Assembly (NCBI GenBank): GCA_964586155.1
Contig: CAZPHC010000005.1
Location: 124,001 to 188,000, forward strand
Reading direction: 5' to 3'
Source of the DNA: SXNM01 sp964586155
GTDB lineage: Bacteria; Myxococcota_A; UBA9042
Length of the DNA: 64,000 bases
The translations under genes were made by a program, and so were the position numbers. The notes beneath the pieces were generated by a model. The model was not told the origin of the DNA, ran no database searches, and worked only from the letters and a program-made list of their open reading frames with translations. Below are positions 51,943 to 61,955 of the stretch, piece after piece; position 1 is the first letter of the stretch; each line of letters starts with the position of its first letter.

Positions 51943-54053
51943 GCCGACCCGCCGCGCCGATCTTGGCTCGCTGCCGCCTCGCGCCGCCGCAGCAACAAGA
52001 CCAGCGCGGCCAGCAGCAAGCCAAACGGCGCCCAGGTCGTGTGGGCCCCGGCGGCGTGGGCCGGAGCCGCGCTGCAGCCGCCGTCACGGTCGGCGGCGAG
52101 GTTGCTGCCATCGGTCGTCGCGCCCGGGCCGGCGCTGTCGCTGCGCAGGGCGCTGTCGGCGCCGGACGGCGTGCTGCCGCCCTGGGCGTCGCTGGCAGCC
52201 GACGTCTCGTCCACGCCGGCGTCGGTGCGGGTGGGCGCGGCGGCGTCGTCGGTCGCGTCGTCGCCGGCCGCGGCGTCGTCGCCGGCTGCGTCGTCGTCGG
52301 GTGCGTCGTCGTCGGCTGCGTCGTCGTCGGCTGCGCCGTCGTCGGCCGCGTCGTCATCGGAGGCGTCGCCGCCGCCGCTGCTGCCGTCCGGATCTTCGGC
52401 CGGTGGCGGATCGCTCGAGTCGTCGCAGGCGTCGCCCATGCCGTCGTTGTCGCTGTCCTGCTGGCCCGGGTTGCCGGTCCACGGGCAGTTGTCGGCCTCG
52501 TCGGCCACGCCGTCGCCGTCGTCATCGTCGTCGCAAGCGTCGCCCTTGCCGTCGTTGTCGAGGTCGGCCTGGTCAGCGTCGGCCACCGCCGGGCAGACGT
52601 CGCTGCCGTTGCCGACGCCGTCGCCGTCGAGGTCGTCGTCACAGGCGTCGCCGATGCCGTCGCCGTCGGCGTCGGGTTGGCTGCCGTCGGCGCCCGGCGG
52701 GTCGGCCACGAGCGGGCAGCCGTCGGCGTCGTCGAGCACGCCGTCGTTGTCGTCGTCGTCGTCGCAGGCGTCGCCCTTGGCGTCCTTGTCGGTGTCGAGC
52801 TGGGTGGTGTTGGCGACCTTGGCGCAGTTGTCGGCCGCGTCGGCGACGCCGTCGTTGTCGTCGTCGGGGTCGCAGACGTCGCCCTTGCCGTCCTTGTCGG
52901 TGTCGAGCTGGTCGGCGTTCTTGGCCAGCGGGCAGTTGTCGCTGGCGTCCGGCACGCTGTCGTTGTCGTCGTCGCTCTCGCAGGCGTCGCCCTTGCCGTC
53001 CTTGTCGGTGTCGGTCTGGGTCTTGTTGGCGACGGTGGGGCAGTTGTCCTTGGTGTCGAGCACGCCGTCGTTGTCGTCGTCGAGGTCGCAGGCGTCGCCC
53101 TTGGCGTCCTTGTCGTTGTCCTGCTGGCCCGGGTTCTTGACCAGATCGCAGTTGTCCTTGCTGTCGGGCACGCCGTCGTTGTCGTCGTCGCTGTCGCAGA
53201 CGTCGCCCTTGCCGTCCTTGTCGGTGTCCTTCTGGTCGGCGTTCTTGGTCAGCTTGCAGTTGTCCTTGCTGTCGGCGACGCCGTCGTTGTCGTCGTCGGG
53301 GTCGCAGGCGTCGCCCTTGCCGTCCTTGTCGGTGTCGGTCTGGGTCTTGTTGGCGACGGTGGGGCAGTTGTCCTTGTTGTCGGTCACGCCGTCCTTGTCG
53401 TCGTCGGTCGGGCAGGGGCCGCCGCCCGGGCCGCCGCCCCACCACTCCCAATGCCACTTCTCGGACGGGACGGTGCGCTTCCAGCCGAATTTTCCGCCGT
53501 TGTTGCTGAGCCAGGTGTAGACGCTGCCGGTCGAGGTGTTCAGGTCGAGGGCGTGGCCGCTCTGGTGGTTCGACGTGCCGGGCACCGCGGCGAGGTTGCA
53601 GCTGTTGCAGCAGCAGCATTTGTAGCAGTTGTAGAGGTATTGCTGCTCGGCCATCGTGCGGAAGCCCGAGACGACCTTGAGCGTCACGCCGGCCTTGGCC
53701 GCCGCCTGGGCCATGACGTAGTAGGCGTTGGCGGTGTGGATCTCCACCGGCTTGCCGTCGACGTGCACGACCTGGATGGTGAACTTGCTGCCCTTGCTGT
53801 AGCCGGTCGCGGTCGAGACCTTGCACGAGATCGGCGACAGCGCCTCGGCCGAGAGTGCCCAGCGTTGGGCCGCGCCGTCCGCTTGACCGTCGCCGGCCTG
53901 CAAGATCGCGTCGCTCTGCTCGAACGCGGCGTTCGGCTCGTCGGCGCCGGGCGCGACGCAGCCGGCCAGCAGCGCCAGCGACGCCAGCCAGGCGATGGCG
54001 GCGACGCGCGCGGTGACGGCATGGAGGCGCGGCAGTCGTCGAGCGTGGCGCAT
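51939..54053 (-). CDS. VanY-type D-Ala-D-Ala carboxypeptidase with TSP3 repeats and MYXO-CTERM-like anchor
   Basis: A 704-residue surface protein. A lipoprotein signal (LLAGC near residue 32) leads to a VanY/peptidase M15 domain with SGFRT, SNHQSGHALDLN and WHWEWW, which supply the zinc ligands. Nine thrombospondin type-3 calcium-binding repeats (DTDKDGKGDACDxDDDNDG pattern) follow, then an Asp/Ala-rich linker, and a C-terminal sequence with GCSAAP, a hydrophobic helix and LRRRE, which fits MYXO-CTERM sorting. An odd run YKCCCCNSC interrupts the peptidase region. ATG 54053 with GAGG upstream is chosen; the frame extending to 54575 runs through a REP cluster and is not coding there. Likely a cell-wall-active enzyme displayed on the surface. 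Confidence 0.85.
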   Translation of the reverse strand: MRHARRLPRLHAVTARVAAIAWLASLALLAGCVAPGADEPNAAFEQSDAILQAGDGQADGAAQRWALSAEALSPISCKVSTATGYSKGSKFTIQVVHVDGKPVEIHTANAYYVMAQAAAKAGVTLKVVSGFRTMAEQQYLYNCYKCCCCNSCNLAAVPGTSNHQSGHALDLNTSTGSVYTWLSNNGGKFGWKRTVPSEKWHWEWWGGGPGGGPCPTDDDKDGVTDNKDNCPTVANKTQTDTDKDGKGDACDPDDDNDGVADSKDNCKLTKNADQKDTDKDGKGDVCDSDDDNDGVPDSKDNCDLVKNPGQQDNDKDAKGDACDLDDDNDGVLDTKDNCPTVANKTQTDTDKDGKGDACESDDDNDSVPDASDNCPLAKNADQLDTDKDGKGDVCDPDDDNDGVADAADNCAKVANTTQLDTDKDAKGDACDDDDDNDGVLDDADGCPLVADPPGADGSQPDADGDGIGDACDDDLDGDGVGNGSDVCPAVADADQADLDNDGKGDACDDDDDGDGVADEADNCPWTGNPGQQDSDNDGMGDACDDSSDPPPAEDPDGSSGGGDASDDDAADDGAADDDAADDDAPDDDAAGDDAAAGDDATDDAAAPTRTDAGVDETSAASDAQGGSTPSGADSALRSDSAGPGATTDGSNLAADRDGGCSAAPAHAAGAHTTWAPFGLLLAALVLLLRRREAAASQDRRGGSA

Positions 54054-54376
54054 CGGTCCTCGCGGCGGTCGGGGCGCTCCCTGGGGTGCGGCGCGCCTGC
54101 GAGCGTAGCCCGTCCGGGCCGGGCTGCGAAGCGCGAATCCGCGGCCTGGGGGCACCGCGCCCCCCAAGGGCGGACCAGGGCCGGAGCGAAGCCAACATCG
54201 TTGCGGGTAGGGACAGGCTTCCATGCCTGTCCGCGCCAACATCGATGCGGGTACGGACAGGCTTCCATGCCTGTCCGCGCCAACATCGATGCGGGTAGGG
54301 ACAGGCTTCCATGCCTGTCCGCGCGGGCGCGGCTTGTGGATCGCAGCCCGCGGCCGGACGATCGTGGGTCGCGTCT
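54054..54376. other. Intergenic region with REP cluster
   Basis: 323 bp between the 5' end of the VanY-TSP3 gene and the 3' end of the giant lipoprotein gene. It holds three REP-like palindromes and, to their right, a segment ending TTGTGGATCGCA that also flanks the REP copies in the CRISPR region. No gene is seen. Confidence 0.7.
54211..54324. repeat. Three tandem REP-like palindromes
   Basis: Three copies of GGACAGGC-TTCCAT-GCCTGTCC are spaced about 45-50 bp apart, each preceded by CCAACATCG(A/T)TGCGGGTA. The same core lies at 30061, 30324 and 30514. Six identical palindromes in 64 kb mark a dispersed family, probably REP/BIME-like. Confidence 0.85.
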
Positions 54377-57300
54377 CTAGTTGCAGCCGCTGACGCCGCT
54401 CGCCTTGGGATAGCTGCAGACGCCGCCGTCGCAGGTGTCGGTCGTGCACGGGTCGCCGTCGCTGCACAGCGGCGACGCGGCGCATTTGCCGTCGCTGCCG
54501 CAGGTGCCGGGCTTCCAGCAGGGCAGGCCGTCGTCGCAGGCGACGCCGCTGGAGAGGGTCGTGCTCGGCTTGCACACGCCCGTGGCGCAGGTGTCGCCCG
54601 TGGTGCAGGCGTTGCCGTCGCTGCAGCTGGCGCCGTCGTTGATCGGCGTGTGCACGCAGCCCTTGGTGCCCGAGCAGACGTCGGCGGTGCAGCCGTTGCC
54701 GTCGTCGCAGTCCTCGTAGGCCTTGCCCATGCAGCCGCCGATCTCGTTGCAGCTCAGCGTGCCGAAGGGGTCGACGCGCACGACGTAGCCGGCCGACACG
54801 TTCTGGTTGTTGACCTTGATGGTGCCGTAGCCGGCGCCGACGAAGCCTCCCGAGGGCATCTCGGCCCAGTCGACGATCTCGTTGCCGAAGCGCTTGTCGC
54901 CGACGAGGTTGGCGTGGTCGTCAAAGCGCAGCAGCGCCTGCTGGTTCTCGGCCTTGCCGCCGATGGCGAAGCCGGTCGTGGTCCGCACCACGCGCCGGCC
55001 CTCTGACGTCGAGGTCGTCGGCAGCAAGGTGCGGTCGAAGCGATCGCCGCCCGCGCCGTCGAAGACGTGGACCCAGACCATGCTCACGGTCGAGCCGCCG
55101 ACGGTGACCTTCTTCTGGCCCGTCAAGATCGGCCCGTGCTGCGTCCAGGCGATGTCCTTGACCACGGCGAGGTCGACGCGGTCGAGCAGCTTGGTCCAGG
55201 TCACCTGGCCCTTGGCGTCCCACAGCGACGCCGCGATCTTGTCGGGCGTGCTGTCGGCGGCGACGCGGGTGGAGCCGACGACGATGACGCCACCGGTCGG
55301 GACGGCGTCGAGGCCGAGCGGGTCGTCGAGCTCGCCGAGCTGCTGCTGCCAGGTGCTGGTGAGGGTGATCTGCTTGCCGGCGCCGGGGTGGTTGGTGACG
55401 TAGACGGTGAAGGCGTTCTTGTTGCTGCCGTTGCGCGCCTTGGTCAGGGCGTAGCCGGTCGATTGGTTCGCCGCCATCGCGAAGTCGCGCGGCTCGGTCG
55501 TCGCCGCCGAGCTCAGCACCAGCCTGCCGTTGGCCTGACCGTTGCTGAGCAGGGCGGTCTGGTTGGTGCCGACCCAGGCGCTCGACGAGGACCATTTGCG
55601 CTCGTAGTAGCGCACCAGCGACACACCCGAGCGGTCGGCCAGGGTGCCGGCGCCCATGACGACGTACTTGGTCAGGTCGTGGTCGATGCTGTCGCCGCTG
55701 GTGTTGCGATCGAAGAAGGCGTAGCGCGCGCCCGAGACCGAGTTGTAGCTGCCGTAGGTGCCGCCCGTGCCGTGCAGGACCTTCGAGAACACCGAGTTGA
55801 TGGTGGTCTTGTTGGTGCCGACGCCGGTGACCCAGATCTGGCCGTCGTCGCGCACCGCGAGCGCGGCGATGCGCGTGCCCTGGTATTGGTTGGTGTTGTT
55901 GTTGTCGTCGCCGCAGCAGGCGTAGAAGGGCAGGAACTTGCGCTCCCAGCCCATCACGCCGTCGTTGTAGCAGACGCCCGCGTCGCAGATGCCGTCGATG
56001 GCGCAGGCCGTCGAGTCGGTGGTGCACGAGGCGCCGGTCTCCTTGTTGCTGTAGACGCAGGCGCCCGTCGCCGCGGTGCAGCTGTCGTCGGTGCAGATGT
56101 TGTTGTCGTTGCAGACCTTGGGGCTGGGGTGCGCGCAGGCGCCGGCGGTGCAGGTGTCGGTCGGCGTGCACAGCGAGCCGTCGTCGCAGTCGCTGCGCTT
56201 CTTGGCGAAGCAGGCGCCGCTGGTGGCGCAGTCGACGGCGCCGAAGGCGTCGGTCCGGCGCAGGCTGCAGCTGCTGGCGCCGAGCGCGAGCGTGCTGTCG
56301 CTGTCGGGCATCAGCACGCGTTGGATCTCGCCGTTGTCGGCGCTGCCGCCCGAGACCAGGACCTTGCCGCTGCTGTTGTAGATGCGCAGGTTGCCCTTGG
56401 CCGTCGTCGCGAAGTCGCCGTCGCTGCCGAGCGCGATGTCGGTCTGGTTGCCGTCGCCGGGCTTGATGGTCACGGACTTGAGGTCGGCCGCGAACGAGCG
56501 CGTCTTGCTGCCGCCAACCACCAGCAGGCTGCCGTCGCTGGCGAGCTCGAGCGCGTGCACCGACTGCTTGTTGCTGCTGGCGTCGCCGTCGACGATCTCG
56601 GCGAGCACACTGCCGTCGCTGCCCAGCTTGAGCAGCCAGGACGCGACGTTGGCCGTGCCGAAGCTGCCGAGCTCGACGCCCACGAAGACGCTGCCGTCCT
56701 TGGCGAAGGTGATGTCGCGCAGCTCCTCGTCGACGACGCTGCCGTAGGTCTTGTCCCAGAGCAGGTTGTCCTTGGCGTCGAGGCGCACGACCCAGGCGTC
56801 GTAGCCGCCGGCGCCCTTGCTCTTGGTCGTGCCGCCAAGGGTGCGGATGCCGCTGGCGTCGCGCAGCACGCGGCTCAGGGCGTCGTACTTCTGGCCCGCG
56901 AACACGCGCTTGTGGACGATCGAGCCGTCGGCGGCGTAGCGCACGTACAGGCCCTCTTCGTCGCCGAGGGTGTCTTGCCGGGTCCAGCCGACGGCCGAGA
57001 ACGTGCCGTCGCTGCTCGCCTCGATGCCGATGAAGCGGCCCGCCGCGGTCGACTCCAGGCTGCCGCTCGCCTGCACCGTGCCGTTGAAGCGCACGCGCGC
57101 CCAGGCCGGCTCCTTGATATTCGACGCGTTGGACCGCTCGCCGACCAGCAGCCAGGTGCCGTTGTTGAAGGGCACGATGCTGTCGCAGTTGCTCATCGAC
57201 GCGACGCTGTTGGCCGACCAGGCGCGCGCCGAGGCGCCGGTGCAGACGCCGCTGAGGCATTGGCCGGCGACGCTGCAGGTGGCGTCGCTGCCCTCGGCGC

Positions 57301-60300
57301 AGACCTTGCCGTCGATCACCGCGACGTGCTTGCAGCCGACCTTGCTGTCGCAGCTGTCGGTGGTGCACGGCTCGCCGTCGTCGCACGAGACGGCCGCGCT
57401 GGCCTTGCACACGCCGCTGGTGCAGGCGTCCTTGGTCGTGCAGGCGTCGCCGTCGTCGCAGGCCTTGCCGTTGGCGCCCGCGGTCGCGGTGCAGCCGGTC
57501 TTGGGGTCGCAGGCGTCGGTGGTGCAGACGTTCTTGTCGTCGCAGACGGTGGTCGCCGTGCCGGCGCACTTGCCGCTGCCGCAGGCCGACGCCGCGGTGC
57601 AGGGGTTGCCGTCGTCGCAGGTGGTGCCGTCGGTGACGGGGCTGAAGGCGCAGCCCGCCTTGCTGCAGGCGTCCTTGGTGCAGGTGTTGTTGTCGTCGCA
57701 GGGGTCGATCGTGCCGGATTTGCAGGCTCCGTTGCTGCACGTGTCGCCGCCGGTGCACGGGTCGCCGTCGTCGCAGTCGCGCGTCGGCTTGACGTAGAAG
57801 CAGCCGGTGGCCTTGGCGCAGCCCTCGTCGGTGCAAGCGTTGTTGTCGTCGCAGACGGCGCTGGCGTCGAAGGGCAGGCCGACGCAGCTGCCGCCGCTGC
57901 AGGCGTCGGGCTTGGTGCAGAGGTCGCCGTCGTCGCAGGGCGTGGTGTTCGGCGTCGTCGTGCAGCCGCTCTTGGTGTTGCAGCTGTCGTCGGTGCAGGC
58001 GTTGCCGTCGTTGCAGGTGATCGGCACGCCGACGCACTGGCTGCCGGAGCAGAGGTCGCCCTTGGTGCAGGCGTTGCCGTCGTCGCAGCTGCCGGTCTTG
58101 GGCGTATAGACGCAGCCCTTGAGCGGGTGGCACGAGTCGACGGTGCAGATCGTGCCGCCGGTGCAGGTCTTGGCCACGCCGGCGCAGCTGCCCTTGATGC
58201 AGGTGTCGCTGACGGTGCAGAGGTTGCCGTCGTCGCAGTCCGGGCCGCTGGTGGCGGCGTGGACGCAGCCCTTGGCGAGCTTGGCGTCGCAGCTGTCGCT
58301 GGTGCAGGGGTCGTCGTCGTCGCAGGTGTTGGGCGCGCCGGCCTGGCAGGCGCCGGCGCTGCAGGTGTCGCCCTCGGTGCACGGGTCGCCGTCGTCGCAG
58401 GCGAGGTCGCTCGGGCTGGTGTGGCTGCAGCTGCCGTCCTTGGCGCTGCAGGCGTCCTTGGTGCAGGCGTTGCCGTCGTCGCAGGCGTCGCCGCTGCCGG
58501 TGGTGCAGGCGCCGTTGCTGCAGCTGTCGCCCTTGGTGCAGGGGTCGCCGTCGTCGCAGGGCTTGGTCGACTTCTCGTAGAGGCAGCCTTTGTCCTTCTG
58601 GCAGCTCTCGTCGGTGCAGGGGTTGCCGTCGGCGCAGTCGACCGTGACGGTCAGCGGCAGGCCGACGCAGCTGCCGCCGCTGCAGGTGTCGTTCTTGGTG
58701 CAGAGGTCGCCGTCGTTGCAGGCGAAGGCGTTGGCGGCAAAGACGCAGCCCTTGGCCGGATGGCAGCTGTCGGTGGTGCAGAGGTTGCCGTCGTTGCAGG
58801 TGATGGCCTTGCCGATGCAGGCCTTGCCGACGCAGGACTCGTCCTCGGTGCACTTGCTGCCGTCTTCGCAGCTGCCGGTCTTGGGATCGTATTGGCAGCC
58901 CTTGAGCGGATGGCACGAGTCGATCGTGCACGGGGTGCCGCCGGTGCACGGCTTGGTCTTGCCGGTGCAGAAGCCTTGGACGCAGACGTCGGACTCGGTG
59001 CAGACGTTGCCGTCGTCGCAGTCGGCGCCGGTGCCGGGCGCGTGCAGGCAGCCCTTGTAGTCGTCGCAGCTGTCGGCGGTGCAGGGGTTGCCGTCGTCGC
59101 AGTCGACCTTCACGCCGGCGACGCAGGCACCCTTGGCGTCGCAGAGCGCCGCGCCGGTGCAGAGCGTGCCCGGGCCGCAGATGACCTTCTCGTTCTGCGG
59201 CTTCATCGCGCAGGCGCCGGTCGCCGGATCGCAGGTGTTCTTGGCGCAGGTCGTGTCCGAGCCGCTCTGGCAGGTGACGACGGTCGCCGGGTCGACCTGG
59301 CAGGTCTTGTTGGCGCCGCAGACCAGCGTGCCGGTGCAGGGGTTGCCATCCTCCTTGCCTTTGCAGTCGGCGTCCTTCTGGCATTCGCAGGTGTTGGCGC
59401 CGGGCTTGCAGCTGCCCTTGTCGCAGGCGTCGCCGACGGTGCAGGGGCTGCCGTCGGCGTCGCAGGCCTGGCCCTGGTTGCGCGGCGTGACGGCGCATTT
59501 GCCGGTCGCCGGCAGGCAGACGTTGGTCGCGCAGAGCGTATCGTCGGCCTTGTTGCAGACCACCACCGAGTTCGGGTTGACCTGGCATTTGTTCGTGACC
59601 GAGTTGCAGAACAGCTCGCTGCACAGGTCGTCGGCCTCGAACTTGGCGCAGTCGCTGTCTTGCTGGCATTCGCAGGTGTTGGTGCCGACGACGCAGCTGC
59701 CGGCGATGCAGGCGTCGCCGACGGTGCAGGCGTTGCCGTCGGCGTCGCAGCCGAGGCCTTCGTTGCGCGGCACCTGCTGGCACTTGCCGGTCTTGGGGAT
59801 GCAGGTGTTCTTGGCGCAGAAGGTGTCGTCGACCGTCTGGCAGGTGACGACGGTCGCCGGGTTCACCTGGCATTGCTTGAGCGCGAGGTTGCAGAACATC
59901 GTGCCGTTGCAGAGGTCGCCGTCGTCGACCTTGGCGCAGTCGGCGTCGACGGCGCAGGCGCAGGTGTTGACGGTCGCGGTGCATTCGCCTGCGAGATCGC
60001 AGACCTCACCGACGGTGCATGTGTTGCCGTCGTTGCAGGCCTGGCCGGTGTGGGTCGGCGTCATCGCGCATTTGCCGCTCTTGGGCTGGCATTGGGCGAC
60101 GCGGCAGAAGGTGTCGTCGGCGCTCGGGCAGCTGACGATGGTCGCCGGGTTCAGGTCGCATTGGCCGCTCTGCTTGTTGCAGAAGAGCGTGCCGTTGCAG
60201 AGGTTGCCGTCCTCTTGCAGGGCGCAGTCGTCGTCCGAGGTGCAGGCGCAGACGTCGGTGCCCTTGGCGCAGGCGCCGGCGAGGCAGGTGTCGCCCTTGG

Positions 60301-61720
60301 TGCAGAGGTCGCCGTCCTCGCAGGCGGTGCCGTTCTGCTGCGCGACCATGCCGCAGCCGCCGGTCGCCGGGTTGCAGGTGTTCTTGCTGCAATGCGTGTC
60401 GTTGGCCTTGGAGCAGGCGACCACCGAGCTGGGCACGGTCTTGCAGGCGAAGCCGGCGGCCGGGTTCGACTTGTCGCAGTAGAGCGTGCCGTTGCAGGGG
60501 TTGCCGTCGTCCTGGCTGGCGCAGTCGGCGTCGGTGACGCAGGCGCAGACCTTCAGGCCGCTCTTGCAGGTGCCCGAGCCGTCGCAGAAGTCACCCGCGG
60601 TGCAGGGGTCGTTGTCGTCGCAGGCGGCCTTGCTCGGCAGCGGCTGGACCTTGCAGGCGCCGGTCTGCGGGTCGCAGCCGGTCGTCTCGCAGTTGGACGA
60701 CGAGACGTCCGGGCAGCTGATCACCGTCGCTGGGTTGACCTCGCAGTAGCTGGTCTTGTTGTTGCAGTAGAGCGTGCCGTTGCAGGCGTTGCCGTCGTCC
60801 TTGGCCGCGCAGTCGGCGCTGGTGGCGCAGGCGCAGACCTTGGTGCCGGCGACGCAGCTGCCCTCGCTGTCGCAGTGGTCGCCCTCGGTGCAGCTGGTGC
60901 CGTCGTCGCAGGGGTCGCCTTCCTTGCCGGGCTTGAACACGCAGGCGCCCGTCGCCGGGTCGCAGATGTCGGTGGTGCACGGATCGCCGTCGTCGCAGCC
61001 CTGCTTGATCGAGGCGACGCAGACGCCCGAGAAGCAGGTCGCCTTGAGCGTGCACAGGCTGCCGTCGCTGCAGACGACGCCGTCGAGCTCGGTCGCCGGG
61101 CTGTGCAGGCATTGGCCGGTCTTGGCGTCGCAGGCGTCCGAGGTGCAGACGTTGCCGTCGTCGCACGACTTCAGCAGCTGGACGACGCATTTGCCGGCGA
61201 GGCAGCTGGCGCTGGCGGCGCATTTGCTCGGCGAGACGCAGCTGGAGGCGTCGGCGCTGGCGACGAAGCCGCAGCTGCCGTCGGAGCAGATCCGCTCCTG
61301 GCAGGGCACCGAGGGCTGTGGGCATTGCTCGGCGCTGGTGCAGACCAGCGGCGCGGCGTCGGGATCGGCATCGGCGGTGTCGTCAATGGCCGTGCCGTCC
61401 TGCGGCTCGACGTCGGGCGCTGCGGTGTCGGGGGCCGCCGTGTCGGGGCCTTCCGCGTCGGTGTCTGCGGGCTCGGCATCGGCGTCGTCGATCGCGTCGT
61501 TCGTCGCGTCGTTGGTCGCGGTCGCGTCGAGCGCTGCCCCGTCGAGCGCTGCGCTGCCGTCGACGACGGCATCACCGCCGGTCGTGGCCGCGTTGGGGCT
61601 CTTCTCGGTGCAGCTCGCCGCGGTCAGCAGCAGCAGCAGCAGCAGCGATCGACCCGCCAGCCCCTGCGGCCCACGCGGCCGCCCTCCCATGGACGAGCCG
61701 CGCTCCTTGGTCACTTGCAT
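54377..61720 (-). CDS. Giant Cys-rich repeat lipoprotein (2447 residues)
   Basis: A secreted lipoprotein of exceptional size. The signal peptide (seven Leu then TAASC) and an Asp/Ala/Thr-rich linker are followed by some 30 or more tandem modules with the pattern CDDGNxCTxDxCxxxxGC. A long non-repeat region (about 1540-2290) with many short beta segments (DGSVFVGVELGSFG, GGVIVVGSTRVA) is probably a propeller-like domain. Two more Cys modules lie within or after it. Each Cys module probably forms a disulfide-bonded rod. ATG 61720 has GAGGAGG upstream. Such proteins are common in myxobacteria, and roles in surface adhesion are only guesses. Confidence 0.85.
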   Translation of the reverse strand: MQVTKERGSSMGGRPRGPQGLAGRSLLLLLLLTAASCTEKSPNAATTGGDAVVDGSAALDGAALDATATNDATNDAIDDADAEPADTDAEGPDTAAPDTAAPDVEPQDGTAIDDTADADPDAAPLVCTSAEQCPQPSVPCQERICSDGSCGFVASADASSCVSPSKCAASASCLAGKCVVQLLKSCDDGNVCTSDACDAKTGQCLHSPATELDGVVCSDGSLCTLKATCFSGVCVASIKQGCDDGDPCTTDICDPATGACVFKPGKEGDPCDDGTSCTEGDHCDSEGSCVAGTKVCACATSADCAAKDDGNACNGTLYCNNKTSYCEVNPATVISCPDVSSSNCETTGCDPQTGACKVQPLPSKAACDDNDPCTAGDFCDGSGTCKSGLKVCACVTDADCASQDDGNPCNGTLYCDKSNPAAGFACKTVPSSVVACSKANDTHCSKNTCNPATGGCGMVAQQNGTACEDGDLCTKGDTCLAGACAKGTDVCACTSDDDCALQEDGNLCNGTLFCNKQSGQCDLNPATIVSCPSADDTFCRVAQCQPKSGKCAMTPTHTGQACNDGNTCTVGEVCDLAGECTATVNTCACAVDADCAKVDDGDLCNGTMFCNLALKQCQVNPATVVTCQTVDDTFCAKNTCIPKTGKCQQVPRNEGLGCDADGNACTVGDACIAGSCVVGTNTCECQQDSDCAKFEADDLCSELFCNSVTNKCQVNPNSVVVCNKADDTLCATNVCLPATGKCAVTPRNQGQACDADGSPCTVGDACDKGSCKPGANTCECQKDADCKGKEDGNPCTGTLVCGANKTCQVDPATVVTCQSGSDTTCAKNTCDPATGACAMKPQNEKVICGPGTLCTGAALCDAKGACVAGVKVDCDDGNPCTADSCDDYKGCLHAPGTGADCDDGNVCTESDVCVQGFCTGKTKPCTGGTPCTIDSCHPLKGCQYDPKTGSCEDGSKCTEDESCVGKACIGKAITCNDGNLCTTDSCHPAKGCVFAANAFACNDGDLCTKNDTCSGGSCVGLPLTVTVDCADGNPCTDESCQKDKGCLYEKSTKPCDDGDPCTKGDSCSNGACTTGSGDACDDGNACTKDACSAKDGSCSHTSPSDLACDDGDPCTEGDTCSAGACQAGAPNTCDDDDPCTSDSCDAKLAKGCVHAATSGPDCDDGNLCTVSDTCIKGSCAGVAKTCTGGTICTVDSCHPLKGCVYTPKTGSCDDGNACTKGDLCSGSQCVGVPITCNDGNACTDDSCNTKSGCTTTPNTTPCDDGDLCTKPDACSGGSCVGLPFDASAVCDDNNACTDEGCAKATGCFYVKPTRDCDDGDPCTGGDTCSNGACKSGTIDPCDDNNTCTKDACSKAGCAFSPVTDGTTCDDGNPCTAASACGSGKCAGTATTVCDDKNVCTTDACDPKTGCTATAGANGKACDDGDACTTKDACTSGVCKASAAVSCDDGEPCTTDSCDSKVGCKHVAVIDGKVCAEGSDATCSVAGQCLSGVCTGASARAWSANSVASMSNCDSIVPFNNGTWLLVGERSNASNIKEPAWARVRFNGTVQASGSLESTAAGRFIGIEASSDGTFSAVGWTRQDTLGDEEGLYVRYAADGSIVHKRVFAGQKYDALSRVLRDASGIRTLGGTTKSKGAGGYDAWVVRLDAKDNLLWDKTYGSVVDEELRDITFAKDGSVFVGVELGSFGTANVASWLLKLGSDGSVLAEIVDGDASSNKQSVHALELASDGSLLVVGGSKTRSFAADLKSVTIKPGDGNQTDIALGSDGDFATTAKGNLRIYNSSGKVLVSGGSADNGEIQRVLMPDSDSTLALGASSCSLRRTDAFGAVDCATSGACFAKKRSDCDDGSLCTPTDTCTAGACAHPSPKVCNDNNICTDDSCTAATGACVYSNKETGASCTTDSTACAIDGICDAGVCYNDGVMGWERKFLPFYACCGDDNNNTNQYQGTRIAALAVRDDGQIWVTGVGTNKTTINSVFSKVLHGTGGTYGSYNSVSGARYAFFDRNTSGDSIDHDLTKYVVMGAGTLADRSGVSLVRYYERKWSSSSAWVGTNQTALLSNGQANGRLVLSSAATTEPRDFAMAANQSTGYALTKARNGSNKNAFTVYVTNHPGAGKQITLTSTWQQQLGELDDPLGLDAVPTGGVIVVGSTRVAADSTPDKIAASLWDAKGQVTWTKLLDRVDLAVVKDIAWTQHGPILTGQKKVTVGGSTVSMVWVHVFDGAGGDRFDRTLLPTTSTSEGRRVVRTTTGFAIGGKAENQQALLRFDDHANLVGDKRFGNEIVDWAEMPSGGFVGAGYGTIKVNNQNVSAGYVVRVDPFGTLSCNEIGGCMGKAYEDCDDGNGCTADVCSGTKGCVHTPINDGASCSDGNACTTGDTCATGVCKPSTTLSSGVACDDGLPCWKPGTCGSDGKCAASPLCSDGDPCTTDTCDGGVCSYPKASGVSGCN

Positions 61721-61955
61721 TCCGCCTCCTCGTCCCGCGTGAGGCAAGGTGACGAAACCAAGCCCATTCTGCAACTCGTTAGCCTGAAGAACTTCCGGCC
61801 TCCGCTCCCGCGTCGCCGACGGCGAGGGATGTCGCCGTCATTCCGTACGATTACCCTTCGGTGTCCCGGTTGCCGTGTCGGCGCCCACGCCGCATTGACA
61901 AACGGCCGCGACCTCCCATGCTCGGAGCATTCCACGCTTGCTCTGGAGCCTGACG
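61721..61955. promoter_or_regulatory. Divergent promoter region
   Basis: 235 bp between the divergent giant lipoprotein and the 61956 gene. TTGACA on the + strand near 61896 is a good -35 match, but no convincing -10 follows at 17 bp. No gene is visible. Confidence 0.3.

Noticed and set aside
54054..54575. N-terminal extension of the VanY-TSP3 frame
   Set aside because: It would translate the REP cluster and the 3' end of the neighbouring gene; the signal peptide with ribosome-binding site starts at 54053.
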